NCBI RefSeq assembly: GCF_043641665.1 | Contig: NC_092184.1 | Location: 23,870,608 to 23,934,607, forward strand | Source: Enoplosus armatus | Lineage: Eukaryota; Chordata; Actinopteri; Centrarchiformes; Enoplosidae | Length of the DNA stretch: 64,000 bases | Reading direction: 5' to 3' | Shown here: piece after piece, positions 37,723 to 49,439 of the stretch | Layout: the number at the start of each line of letters is the position of its first letter | Numbering within the stretch: position 1 is the stretch's first letter | Made by a program: the position numbers and the translations under genes | Notes under the pieces: model-generated | What the model was told of the DNA's origin: nothing | The model's database searches: none | Seen by the model: only the letters and a program-made list of their open reading frames with translations

Positions 37723-40600
37723 GCCTTTCTCCCACATTTGTTTTCTAACTCTCCCTGTCCATCTAGCTGTCTACGCCAGCAGCAGGCGCAGCATTTTAAA
37801 GCCGTGTTTTTACATGCAGCACTAATAACAAAGATTATCTGTCTCGAGAAGCACTCAAGTTTCTTAAATATTAGGGCCTAGAGAAAATGGCATCCTTGCT
37901 TTTACCAGAGAAATCAATTTAGGCTCTCTTGTGCCCTGCATGCATTGATGAGCCAGCCAGCCTAATGCTCCCAAAAGGATCCACACCTTTTATTTAAGTG
38001 TGCGAGTCAGGCAAAATCACATAATTGCTGCCACTACCGCTGCCATTTTGATTTCAATCATTCAAAAGGTTATTTGAAGGAAAAAGAGCGTAAGTGGTAA
38101 ATTGGAGATTGGGTGATAAGGTGAAAGGTATGAAGTTTGGCAGCTGCCGCTATGGTGTGATTGCACACAAATGCTTCACTTTTCTAGGTGGTGTCCTCGT
38201 GTATTTCTAGGTTTGACAACACGTTACGGCACAACACATGTATATCCAAAAGCTTTGACTGTTCTGCATTTTGTTGTGATGTGACTTGAAATCCAGATAC
38301 ATCATCACAGCTGTACAGAAAATATCAAGGTGGAACCCGTGTGTCATGCCACACACATGATTCATAGTTACGGCATTGATTTCAATATAACATTACAAAA
38401 ATATAAGGTTTCACTCCGTACCAAGAAAAGACAATTACCAGGCAATCAGCGGAGAAGTTAGTTGTCCCGTCCAAGAAATAGATCTGCACATTACACCATG
38501 TTAAATGGTAGTTTTAACACTTTTTTAAAATATGTATTAAACGATATTCAACGTGTTAGCTATGGAACCGTAGCAGTGCTGGCAGGCGGATTCTGAATTT
38601 GAAACGACACATCGAGTTGGAGATGATCACAGGAAATCATAAAGAAAGGGTCAGACCACGGGCCGCAAAGTAGCTCTACCGAAGTCAAAGTGAAATGAAT
38701 GTTACCTAGTTCAATTAAATCCGTGTGAACTGAACTTTGAGCGAGCGCTTGTGAAGTGTGAACTTGCACAACACTGCACACGGATACATTTACTAAACAG
38801 CAGTCATGTTCCAACATTTTCAGGCAGGTTTGCAACATAACTTTCCTTTCAGATTGTCTTGTCCGTGCCTCTAAGTTATGAGTTATGCTCATATTTTACA
38901 CGGAGGTACGTGCAGTTTATGATAGTGATCACGCGCACACCGTGAGACCGAGGAATTGCTGAGATGCGTTCCTCTCACCAGTGTGGGGAACCCACTCGAT
39001 TATACTTTTGTGTGTGTGTGTGTGTGTGTGTGCAGTCACTTCCACAAACACTTATTTATTTTCTAGTTCCAGCACCTTCACTACATGTCATTCATCTGCC
39101 ATTGCCACACAAGTAAAGGTGTTGGTCAGACGGTGTGTGACTCCATCTTCCTAGATTAATACACAACCTGATGTTCAGTGTGGTTCTGCATCTGCTACAG
39201 GGCATCTTTCATTTGCTTACCGTCTTTGTTCATGCACTCCTTATCATCTCTTCTCCACCACAACTGATTAAATCACTTCCTTCAGTTGAACTATATGTGA
39301 ATTCTTGTTGTAATAAAGCAGAACAAAGGCAGAAACACTTTGGTGGCACAAAAGACGGTCCGGCAAATGGCAAGAGAAGCATGTATATCTTGTGTCCACG
39401 CACTGTGTCTATGTGGGGGTGAGTAGCTGAGGAGCAGGTGTCCAGCAGGCTGTGGACTCCGGAAAGTACAGCCCACAGGAAGTGGAGGAAGGGGGACTCT
39501 CTTTTTGCTTGGCTTTGTTATCATTTGCTGGAAGTGAATTCTTTGTTTGTAGATAATAATATGTCATTTGGAAGAGGGGTCAGTGTAGTTATGTTGTGTT
39601 AGGCTGAAGATTTAGTTCCTTTATTGCTTAGGTGAACTCCTTTTTGAGTTGTGGTAGCTTCTTTTTCTAGTTTCTTTTGTCAGTGGATTAATTAACTTGT
39701 CCTTTTGCCTTTGTTGCTTGGTCCTTGACAGTGAACACGGTAAACGTTATGTTTGCTGTGTTAGAGTAGAGCCGCTCGAGCGTCTGCAGTCTTGTTCTCT
39801 TCTTAAGAGAAGAGCACTTCCTTTGTCAGTTGTGTGCAACTTCTCATCGGTGAGGCCTTGTGTGTTTCCTAATAACATCGGTTTAGTCAGTGCCATCGCC
39901 CGAATTAAATACAGCGACGTCCACTCAAATGAGGTTATCAGATATCTAAAGGAAGTTAAAGTAGGATGTACTTTGCCTCTGAACATTTTTGACTTGACAA
40001 ATATATTTTATTTGTTTAAACTCCCACTAAAGTTATTCATTAATACTGTTTGTGCAGGTCAGTGATTTGAGGCTTTAACAGTAACGACAGGTATGTCCTG
40101 CATGAACACACAAATACATCAGTCATGCAACACGGTGCACACATGTATGAAACATAGGAAACAGGTCAATGGCAACATAATCATAGTAATTTTTTCCTCC
40201 CTGCTCAGCCAGTAATTATTATACACCGGCATCGCTTAATTAGCACGATTACCAGTTTGCATAGAATTTCAGTAGCAGATGGTGCGTCAATAGACTTCAC
40301 TTATATACTACAATTAACAGAAATGGAACCTCTTGAACTAATCTATGTAACACTGCATTACCTTATTAGTCCTGTGATAGGCTGTCGTAGACATGGTTGT
40401 GGTTTTAGTTTCTTTTCCATGCTTTAAAACTCCCACACAACCTGTTTCACTTGAACACCGCAGTGTTTCAGCTCCTATTAAAGTTGTTTCCTGTTTCAAC
40501 ATTTTCCACCACCTTTGTTCACACTGATCTCGATAGATGTGATCCGCAATGAGGCGGGGTTATTGTGGTTTCGGTTGTTACATTCACCCGGCTGCACTTC

Positions 40601-40614
40601 TGCATTTCTCTCAG
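40601..40614 (+). promoter_or_regulatory. Splice acceptor just before the GPCR start codon
   Basis: A pyrimidine-rich tract ending tctctcag lies nine bases before the ATG at 40624. It implies an upstream non-coding exon, as is usual for intronless-coding receptors of this group, and argues against the in-frame ATG at 40549. Confidence 0.55.
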
Positions 40615-40623
40615 AAGCAAAAC

Positions 40624-41505
40624 ATGGCCAACGGTACGATGGGTGAAAATGGAACAGAGCTAGAAATGAGAAACACGGCGTACGCTCTGGTGTTTGGGTC
40701 TGTAATGGCGCTGGGTCTGCCTCTCAATGCTGTGTCGCTGTGGATATTGTTACGCTGCCACAGCCTCAAGTCCCCCAGTGCCGTCTTCATGGTCAACCTG
40801 GCCATCTCAGACCTGCTGCTCGTCATCTCCTTGCCCACGAGGGTCTACTTTTTCGCCACAGGCATCTGGCCTCTGGGCAACATGGCGTGCATTTGTATCA
40901 CAATGCTCTTTCGCAACAACATCCGCTCCAGCGCCATCTTCATCACCTTCATCAGCGTGGACCGGCTGCTGGCTGTGGTCTATCCTCTGAGGTCACGCCA
41001 TATTCGAACCTCCTCCAACGCCTGGAAAGCTGCTGCGCTCGTTTGGCTGTTTGTGTTGATCTTGAACATCCCAGAGAGCGTAAACTTCATGAGATTTTTA
41101 AACAACAACACAGAATCTACCTGTTTTGAATTTAATCACTATCAGAGTCCTCCCAGATCACCAATTGCTTATTTTCAGCTTGTGTTAGTGCTCACCATGC
41201 TGGCAGTCAACATTGTGTCCACCGCTCTGGTGTCTTGGACTCTACACAGACAGCTCAGTGACTCTGCGAGGGTCAACAACAAGGTGAATGTCATGTTGAT
41301 TTTTGCCATGAACTTGATCATGTTCACCGTATTTTTCTTGCCTCTGTCGTTGCTGATTTTCTTTAAAAACTGGAAAACTGCTCTCACGCCACTGTTATGT
41401 CTTGCTAGTGTGAATTGTTGTCTGGATCCTCTGTTGTATTACTTTTCTTTTGATGGTTTCTGGAAGAGAAGAGATGACGTGGATACCTCTCTTGCAAGAG
41501 AATAG
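40624..41505 (+). CDS. Class A GPCR, lysophosphatidic acid receptor / P2Y-like (LPAR5-like)
   Basis: A single open frame gives 293 residues with seven hydrophobic segments. The N terminus has two Asn-Gly-Thr glycosylation sites (Asn3, Asn9). TM1 contains GLPLNAVSLW, TM2 NLAISDLLLVISLP. A cysteine near 89-91 before TM3 can pair with Cys167 in extracellular loop 2. TM3 ends in DRL (113-115) rather than DRY; TM6 has FFLP (237-240) without the usual Trp; TM7 has DPLLY (268-272), the DPxxY form of this delta-branch group. The C tail is very short (about 18 residues) and has no cysteine for palmitoylation. Most alike, from memory, are LPAR5 and then LPAR6/4 and GPR35; ligand unknown. An ATG at 40549 is in frame, but a good acceptor (tgcatttctctcag) ends at 40614, so I choose ATG 40624. 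Confidence 0.88.
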   Translation: MANGTMGENGTELEMRNTAYALVFGSVMALGLPLNAVSLWILLRCHSLKSPSAVFMVNLAISDLLLVISLPTRVYFFATGIWPLGNMACICITMLFRNNIRSSAIFITFISVDRLLAVVYPLRSRHIRTSSNAWKAAALVWLFVLILNIPESVNFMRFLNNNTESTCFEFNHYQSPPRSPIAYFQLVLVLTMLAVNIVSTALVSWTLHRQLSDSARVNNKVNVMLIFAMNLIMFTVFFLPLSLLIFFKNWKTALTPLLCLASVNCCLDPLLYYFSFDGFWKRRDDVDTSLARE

Positions 41506-41584
41506 TTGGTGATAACAATAGACAAGGACAGGTGTGTAGATGTGCAGCATGAAGGTCACAAGGTGAAAAACTGAATATTTTATT

Positions 41585-41590
41585 AATAAA
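41585..41590 (+). terminator. Poly(A) signal of the GPCR gene
   Basis: AATAAA lies about 80 bases after the stop codon; the first canonical signal downstream. Confidence 0.7.
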
Positions 41591-42311
41591 ATTCTCACTG
41601 TCACGTTATAACTGTCTCTTTTTAGTCATCACAAAGTTTTAGTTATTTTCAATGGAGCGATGTTGGATGATCTGAAACAGAGATACAGATTTAGGTTCTC
41701 AGTGATTGTTTTTTCCTTTCGACGTGTGACACAGATCTGATGTTCCGGATCTGTGAAAGCCATCCATGTACATTTCCTTGCTCATTGTTATCCATGTTTG
41801 CCTGCTAACAGTGTTCTTCCTCACTGCCTCTGTTGGTGCATTACCACCACCAACTCAGCAATATAGCATGAAATCAATGTGAACCATGTTACTCGCATGC
41901 TTGTGGGAGCATGACGACGCACCTGCACGATACTACTGGTCGAAAACTCCACAGGATACATTTTATACATCAATACTTTGAGTTTAGTGAACACTGCAGT
42001 ACATTCAACTCATCGTCAATCATTTCAAGTCAGCAGACTTCAAGTCGGACGAACTCATCTTTATAAGTCGTGAAACATGTCTGACGATGAAACCCAGAAA
42101 TTGGACGTTGAATTAACTTGAAATGAATAAAACTTGCATATTTATGTTAATTTAATGATAAAAGATTAGTTGATTTCATGTAATTGCTGCATGATGTTTC
42201 ACAGTGCAAGAATATAATGATTAATAATGACGTCAATATTAGGCTATTCCAAATATTATCTGGGGTTCTTGACACATTGCGCTTTGAATCAAATGGGCTC
42301 TTTTATGCCTC

Positions 42312-42342
<31 letters not shown>

Positions 42343-43733
42343 GCAGTAGGTGGCATCAAAAACTGCTTATGGTAAACTTTCAGTTTAGGGATAAGACATA
42401 ATCCTCCTTCATCCTTGTTAGCTTTTCTTTTGATTGCTTTTAACATCATTTGGCACTGTCTGGTGTGTCTTTGGTTATAAATCCTGTGATGCAGTGGAGG
42501 CTTTTGTGCTTTTTTGTCAGAGTCTCAGTTCAGGAGCCAGCAGCACTCAAGTCCTATAAGCTTTGCCAAATGGAGGGGCAGCTATACGCCTGTAGCAAAC
42601 TGATCCAAAAAGGATGTAGATCTGAAACAATCCAGATGTAATGTCTGGAAGTACACACCGGGGATTTGCTGTTGACAATTAGGACACTCTACGTCAGGTA
42701 AGCCTCCTACTTGATCGTCTGGTAACGGAAACATAACAGCATGATAAAACCTTGCCTCCAACACCCCATTGCAATTCTTTCTTGTTGTTTCATAACGCGG
42801 TCACTGATGGAACGAAAACCAATCCACAGAAACCACAAGAGCACATCCTCTGCAGCTATTTCAAACATCCCCCATATTGTGTCCTCAGCTTTCACACGTA
42901 CACTTCCTTTCGTGAGTGAGGATTCAAAAGGTAGCTATTTGCATTTATTAAATGTTGTGCTAAGTAAAGCCGGGTCATCTGTAGTGCTGCTGGCCAGATG
43001 CTTGCTTCATCGTGACCCTTCATAGATTGGAGACCTGCGAGGAGGCGGTTTCTTCCCTCAAGCAGCTCCATATATGTTTAATGTGACCTTTACCTGTGGC
43101 CTCTACGGGGGGAAGTTGAATGCTGAGAGGCTGGACACAAATACAGCCCCTAGTTTACACTGCCTCACCTCTGTGTTGATTTGTTTTAGCCATAAAACAC
43201 CCCAGTACTGCAGTCAGTGTTTGTTCAGTCTCATCCTCACTCTGCTGAGGCCATGAAGTCACATTAATTTTAACTGCTGTTTCACTCCAACACCAAACAG
43301 CCTATACGTACGACAGCCTTTATTCAGCGTGGAGCAGATTGTTTGTGTGCGTGGTTGAAATTGGCTGCGTTTGCGTTCATGGGGAAACTTTTGAGGTTTA
43401 GAACAGAACGGCGTACGTGCAGCTTTCCATCCACGTGAGTACGTTCAGGTTTGATTTGTGTGGTTCTGAACTGCCTTTTTCATTTAGATGTGTATGTGGG
43501 TTTCCCTTGTTTATGTGTGTATCAAGGTCAAGCTCATGTTTGTTTAGAGCTCTCCATCTGTAAGTGACTGATATCCCTGATCTGGAGGGAGGGGAGGGTC
43601 TGACTGTGGTATGAATGTGTCTGCTAAGGCTGGTCACGCTCAGCTGACCCTCTACCCCCGAGGTAAAAACAGGAAATACACTCTCTCTCTCTCTCTGTCT
43701 GTCTTGCTTTCTTCCTTCCTGTAGCACCCCCCC

Positions 43734-43795
<62 letters not shown>
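43734..43795. repeat. (AC)n microsatellite, about 31 units, with a nearby CT run
   Basis: A perfect AC run preceded at 43679-43696 by a CT repeat. Confidence 0.97.
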
Positions 43796-43797
<2 letters not shown>

Positions 43798-44487
43798 CAT
43801 TAACTTTCTAGTAAGTCTCAGGTACATTCAGGTCTGCAAGCATCACTGCCAAGACCCACAAACAAGCCTGTTGTGCCGCAGCCAAGTCTGCCTTGGACCA
43901 GAGGAGGACTGCTATTCAAAGATGGCAGCAGCTTTGGTGACTGTGGAGAGTCAGGCAGCACAAAGAGCCAAAAACAGAGCAAAGAGGAAAAAAGGGACAC
44001 ACACAAAAAAACAAAAAACAAAGGCCGAGCTACTGAATGGACAGAAGAGACACCAGAGAGCAGAGGAACAACAGTCCTCCAGCATCTGAAGCCTTGAGAG
44101 AACCCAGAGATCATTTGAACAGACGGAAATGTGCAGACTCACCGCCAACCCAAACAAGGGTGGCATTTTTTCAATATGAGATGAGGCTGCAGTAACAATT
44201 CATATTAAAACATCTTTAGAGGGTTGAATCCCAATCACTGGACTGCAGTTTTGATTGAAAATGTTTTGCTCTTCATTCCTTTTGCCTTTTGGATAAACAG
44301 CAAAACATTTTGGGATTTGTGTTTTTTCGAGACACGGCACCACCTGGAAGATTCAGATGAACATTATTATATATTATAACAACCTTGAACTCTGCAAGAG
44401 TAGAACTACACCAAAAAGGGCAGAGGCACAGTACAGTTGTTTTATCAAATCAACAGTGAGATAATCAACATCTATCCAACACCTGTA

Positions 44488-44645
44488 AGGAACAGTTCAA
44501 CATTTTGGGAAATGTGCTTATTCGCTTTCTTGCTGAAGATTGACACGACTCTCACTGCCCATTCAATATGCATCTACGACCAGCAGCTGGTTAGCTTAGC
44601 TTAGCATAAAGACTGGAAAGTCGGGCTCTGTCCTTATAATGGAAC
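44488..44645. repeat. Foldback element, left-half copy
   Basis: It begins aaggaacagttcaacatttt and contains ggttagcttagcttagcat followed by aaagactgg. This matches the left arm of the full copy at 8916-9341; the right arm is missing. Confidence 0.75.
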
Positions 44646-47600
44646 AAACTAGTGAGTTTGCAGGTTTTAGATCCTTAAATACAAATCATTGATACTTTAC
44701 ATCTTTGCTGAATATTTTCACTGCACGCTATAAAAAAATGTACATTTTTGGATGTAATTTTTCCCACCGTTACATGCAGCCATTGGTTTCCATTATTTTC
44801 CTCACAGTATGAAAATCAATTAGACCCTTAAAAGCTTGAGTTGTGTGATTCTACTGATCACCCATTTAAAGTTGTAGCTAATTATTAAGCATGTTATGAA
44901 AACATGAATTTCGCTTTATCTCTGTGATGGATTGCACAACTTAAACAGGTTTAAAGAGCCTGCTAAAAGATATTCCTATTGTGCAAAAAATTAATGGAAG
45001 CCAACGGATGCCTGGAAGGGTAGAAAATGGACATTTAAATTTCTAAAACACATCCGTGTGCTTTGGAGAATGTTTAGCTGTTATGTAACGGATATGATTT
45101 GTAATAAATGGGATGAAACTGCAAAACCACTGGTCCCTTTAATGTTTCAATGGAAAAGAGAGGGATAAAAGAGAAAGATCAGGTTGAGTAAAGCCAAATC
45201 AATAATAAAAAAAAAGTTTTGGAATGTGAATTTTCATTGTCTGACTGGAGAGGAACTAATATTTACTTTTATAGTTTTCAGTAATGGGATCGAGAGTTGT
45301 GCGAAGCTTTGAGCAGATGACAGCTTCTGGCCCAGTTCCTGCCAGTGAGGCGAGGCAAAACGGGGCCAGAAGGCACTCTCACAGCTTCAGACCTCTGCAT
45401 GATGTAGGCGGCATCAAAGCGGCGCCACCGACACTTCCTCAGAAAGAGCCAGGGGGAAACGCCGGGGGGATGATGGTCTATCTCTTTGCCTTTCTCTACC
45501 TCCTCTCATCCCTCCCTTCCCCTGCCTCCCCTCCCCGTTCCCCCCCCCACCTCCTCCTCCAGCACGAGCCAGCTGTCAGTGGGAGTATGCGGAGGCACTG
45601 CACTCTGTCACACACACTAACTGGAGAGCGAGGGCGGAGAGAGGGGTGGATAGAGAGATCTGAATTTGGTGTCAGCAGAGTGATTAGGCCATGTGTAGGG
45701 GCTGTGGAGAAGATGGAGGCATCAGGAGAAACAACGGGGGGGTGCGAGAGGAGAAAAGGGATGAAAGACGCTACAGATAGAAACACGGGAGGGTGATTAG
45801 TTGAGACAAAATGACGTCTCGGTTGAAGGACAGATATGCGAAGGAGGAAGGCGATGGGTGATTGCTCATAGACACAAGATGGACAGTGAGGCTTGAGGAG
45901 CTGTCTCGTGTCCAGGAGCAGCATCGGACAGGAAGGAGAATGACAGCAGCGGCAGCAGCAGGGTGCCTTCTACCTCGGACCTACTCTGCAATCTCAAGTT
46001 TAAATGTATTCCTTGGAAAGCAGAATATTTGATTTAAATGTAAATGTATAAACACATTTTCCCCAAGCTCATGTTCAAACATTCAAGCGGACCTTGGCAT
46101 AAGAAAAATGCACATATAAAGGATGCACTTCTCCCCATGATCACATACCAAATAACAGCACAATGGGCTGTTGGTTTCAGCAATGAAGAAGATGGCTTTT
46201 CTATTTTCTCCACGTGTTCAGTAAATGATCAAATTAAGATGCATGGGTGTGCTTTTCTATCTGCCACACTTGCTGTGCACAGAGGGATATCCACCCAGAT
46301 CTGCTTTGCTGAAAAAAAAGAAAAACTGTGTGTGTGACGGCATGCTTGGGTGTGTATTCCCTGGCTGAAAGATAAAGATGGAAAGCGTATTTTATACTGC
46401 GTTCCTTCTTTTCAACTGTATAGCGAATGCATCAGTGACACGACAAGAACATGGATGTTGTATTGTGTTAGGTATTTGTTATTCTGTGACATTGTGTCTG
46501 CTTCATATCAGCTACTTGCATTATCAATTCGGGGTTCAATGATACCGCTGCATTATCTAGAACTCATAAATCTCTGCAAAGTGCCTGGGATATAACATAC
46601 ATTAGCTTATTGCTGACTGTAAGTCTGCTTAGTGACAAAAGCTTCTATGTGTTCCACTGTGGGAAATGTCACCCAGGTGCACTGAGGGTGACTCATTAGC
46701 ACCACGGTGCTCTGCAGCAGTGCATCGTGAATGGATGTGGAATGAGCTCAGGGCAGCCTCGAGATTTTGCTCAAAGAGCAATCGATACAAAACAAAACTA
46801 TTACGTCTACTTCATTACAGTGCGGCGAATTTATCATCAAACTTTCCTTGCAAAGTCTGATCTAATGTCAGCTCTGGGAGGTCTCTGTGGTCGCTGGTGT
46901 TGTCTTTCAGGTTGTCAACAGTTTGGACAACCTTAAAGCGTCCTTGGGCCTCGGCTTCTCCGCAGGCAGCAGAAAAGATCTTATTTAAATCCTTGTTGGT
47001 GCTTTACTTGTTCTGGGAGGGACGAACTCTAACAGGTCTCACAACACTTCATGTATTTATTACACCGCACAATTTTAAACCAATATCCTCATCTTCTTCT
47101 TATTGTTTCCATCATCATTTAGCATACCTACACAGCAAATGGCCGCCAGTAATGTATGTCACTAATATGTCCCAAAAGTAAAATACTTACAGGAGACAAA
47201 TAGAACTGCACATTAAACTACTCAGCCAGGTTAGATTGCTTAATACTCCCAGTATGAGAGAAACTTTTTTTGCCCCCCTCCCCCCGGACTCTGAGCAGAC
47301 AGACGGACACGGTGTGATATCACATTAGCATTATAGCTCGCTATTCGCTATTCCCAGGGTGGTGGATATGGTAGCCTAGTGGGCATAATGTGTGTCAATA
47401 ATGAAAAACATCAAAAAACCTAGAGAGCAGAAACTGAACTCTAACAAAATTGGCCATTTGCAGCAGGTTGTAATTTTGAAAATAGCCTTGATGAAAAAAA
47501 TGAAAGTGTTTTTCCTGATGCAGCCCAGTCACTGATATAGAAAGTCATATTAAACTCAGGAAATAGCCTGCCCCGCCGGGCCCCCAGATGACTTGCCTTG

Positions 47601-48295
47601 CTAGATTAAGATTAGTTATTTCGCGCACAGCTTTTCTGTTTTACCATATTTGCTTTTGTTGATTAATGGCTATAATTTGGAGAAGATCCGTGTGGCTGTG
47701 CTATGAAGCCTTGTGGAGTATATTAACCTACACTGCATGCCCTTAAATGTTCTTAAGATATGGAGAAGCAACTTTTAATATTATAGATAACAAGATATTA
47801 AAATTGACCTATATTTCCATTTCTTTTGATTCAATATTATATCACGTGTACATAATAGTTGATTATATTATAGTTATCACTAAAATATAGTCCAATTTAA
47901 ATATTCCTCTTGTTACTTAGGGCCCCCTGAGGGTCCCAGCGCCTCAGTTTGAGAACCACTGAGAATCCCCTCTTTGTAAACAAGCCCCAGGAAAGCCTTT
48001 TTGTCGGCTGTACGCCACTTTGGTCATTTCCCAGTGAAAAGACGACCAAATTTAATTTCATCACTGGATGGTGTGGATTCAAATCTGTGCATTGTCATCT
48101 GTTTGTATTATTCCCCCCCCCCCCCTCTCCCTCTAGATAACGCTGGCAATATTTTCTCTGCCTCCTAATCCTTAACCAGCAGAGATAGTCCAAGAGAAAA
48201 GTTCCTTTGAGATAGGCTACTCAGGAAAATTGAAAAAGTTATTATTAATCCTACTGCCCAGCGCCGAAAAATACAAATACACATGCATACATGCC

Positions 48296-48297
<2 letters not shown>

Positions 48298-48334
<37 letters not shown>
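48298..48334. repeat. (AC)n microsatellite
   Basis: About 18 perfect AC units in AT-rich intergenic DNA. Confidence 0.95.
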
Positions 48335-48336
<2 letters not shown>

Positions 48337-48917
48337 TACAGACAAAGTGACAGAATTAAATTATTTTTTTTTCAGTGAAATGTGGGGAAACAATAACGTT
48401 CTCTCTGGCAAAATGAGTCATGTCGCTCAGAGGTTTTTTAATTTTAATGCACAGTGTAGAAAGAAACGAGAATATCTGAGATTTAAGCAGCAGTTTTGAA
48501 TGCTTTCTTTATGATAAGAAAAATACTGGGGTACATGTCTTAGCATTATAGCTATATTCAAGTCTGTCTTTCTATCTGTCCCTCTTTCTCCTTCAGATAA
48601 ACTGAAATCCTTTAGTCCGAGAGATCCAGAAGTGTTGTAGAAGCCAAGACTGGCCTACATTGGGCGGATATTATTCTATTAAATGTATTAATGGTGGTAT
48701 TGTAGCAAGATTAATTGCATCCTCAGGCAGGCAACAACAAGTACTGTAGTGTTAAAGGGCATTTAATATCACATGTGTTCTTTATTTAGGGACTTGTTTA
48801 TGGAGTCAATTAAAACCAGATTCCAAATCATTGTTTTCATTATGGATCCCTCCTCAGCGCGGCGGGCTCGCGGTGAGTTGGAGTGGGCTGGGATGCTCCA
48901 GAGATGGGAGGTGGGAG

Positions 48918-48920
<3 letters not shown>

Positions 48921-48965
<45 letters not shown>

Positions 48966-48975
48966 GGGGGGGGGG
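48921..48975 (+). repeat. (GA)17 followed by 21 G, upstream of clstn2 exon 1
   Basis: A 55-base pure purine run: GA at 48921-48954 and G at 48955-48975. It lies about 400 bases upstream of the start codon at 49376. Confidence 0.95.
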
Positions 48976-48989
48976 AGCGCCTGAAACCA

Positions 48990-49375
48990 TCTCTCTCCTC
49001 CCTGTGACGTCGCTCGGTCTGGTCCCGGGGTGCGCTGCTCTCTGGTCCCGTCTCAGCAGAAACCACTTTACTTGCTGCCTCGACCGTCACACACAACCTG
49101 CGGTGCGACGCGCGCGGTGCGGTGCGGAGAGGTGCTTTGCGGGCACCCGGTGTCCTTCTTCTTCTTCTTCTTCTTCTTCTTCTTCTTCTCTACTCCACGC
49201 TGTCTGTCTCGTCCCGCATATCAGTGAACTGTTTCCACACTCTGCGTGAAGAGAGAGGAGAGAACCTCAGGCGTTGAATAAAAAGGGAGCGGGCGCAAAG
49301 GAGAGAAGGAGGAGAGAAGAGGAAAGCGGTCGCCGTGGTCCCTCTCCTTCCCGCGGCTGAATCTCCACCGACAAG
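48990..49375 (+). promoter_or_regulatory. clstn2: CpG-rich promoter / 5' region of clstn2
   Basis: High CpG (gacgcgcgcggtgcggtgcgg, cccgtctcagc, gcgggcacccgg) against AT-rich flanks marks a CpG-island promoter. A (TTC)n run sits at 49154-49189. A weak TATA-like gaataaaaagg is at about 49276-49286, which would place the start near 49310; without it the TTC run would be in the leader. Confidence 0.6.
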
Positions 49376-49439
49376 ATGCTGAGAATAGCCGGCGTGTTGG
49401 CTGTAGTGGCTCTGGGGTTGAGCGCCGCTCACACCAAAG
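49376..49439 (+). CDS. clstn2: Signal-peptide first exon, probably calsyntenin-2 (partial gene)
   Basis: A 64-nt coding exon opens with ATG in the context acaagATGC and ends ACCAAAG|gtacgg. It encodes MLRIAGVLAVVALG plus LSAAHTK, a typical signal peptide (Arg, hydrophobic core, small-residue cleavage area). The last codon is split after G. Calsyntenins continue AAK-VNKHKPW, and a split Val codon after Lys fits exactly. CLSTN2 also lies on this side of COPB2/RBP2 in human. Calsyntenins are type I membrane proteins with two cadherin repeats and a laminin-G-like domain, found at synapses, with kinesin light chain binding in the tail. No second exon was found before 64000, so intron 1 would exceed 14.5 kb. 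The identity rests on synteny and this junction, not on domain sequence. Confidence 0.6.

Larger units (their letters stand above)
33880..40600. other. Region without a recognised gene between candidate leader exon and GPCR exon
   Basis: AT-rich, with one dispersed repeat (34.4-34.6 kb), a C-rich tract (37.69 kb) and a TG run (39.01 kb). The 147-codon open frame at 36098-36541 shows no family features. The text at 37.75-38.15 kb looks single copy and could be regulatory. Confidence 0.5.
41600..48850. other. Intergenic region without a recognised gene
   Basis: Contains one foldback half-copy (44.49 kb), microsatellites, and the fragment tcagtttgagaaccactgag near 47945, which resembles ends of hAT-type repeats. 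A purine-rich, GC-richer block at about 45.3-45.95 kb (170-codon open frame on +, 142 on -) shows no protein family; it could be an untranslated exon. Nothing else is supported. Confidence 0.5.

Noticed and set aside
40549..40623. Upstream in-frame ATG of the GPCR (25 extra residues)
   Set aside because: A strong acceptor ends at 40614, inside this stretch, and the extra residues do not look like a receptor N terminus. The ATG at 40624 is preferred, though not proven.
16600..49375. Search for RBP1 and NMNAT3 exons
   Set aside because: No segment resembled the nucleotidyltransferase start or a second retinol-binding exon set. Short exons could be missed by eye.
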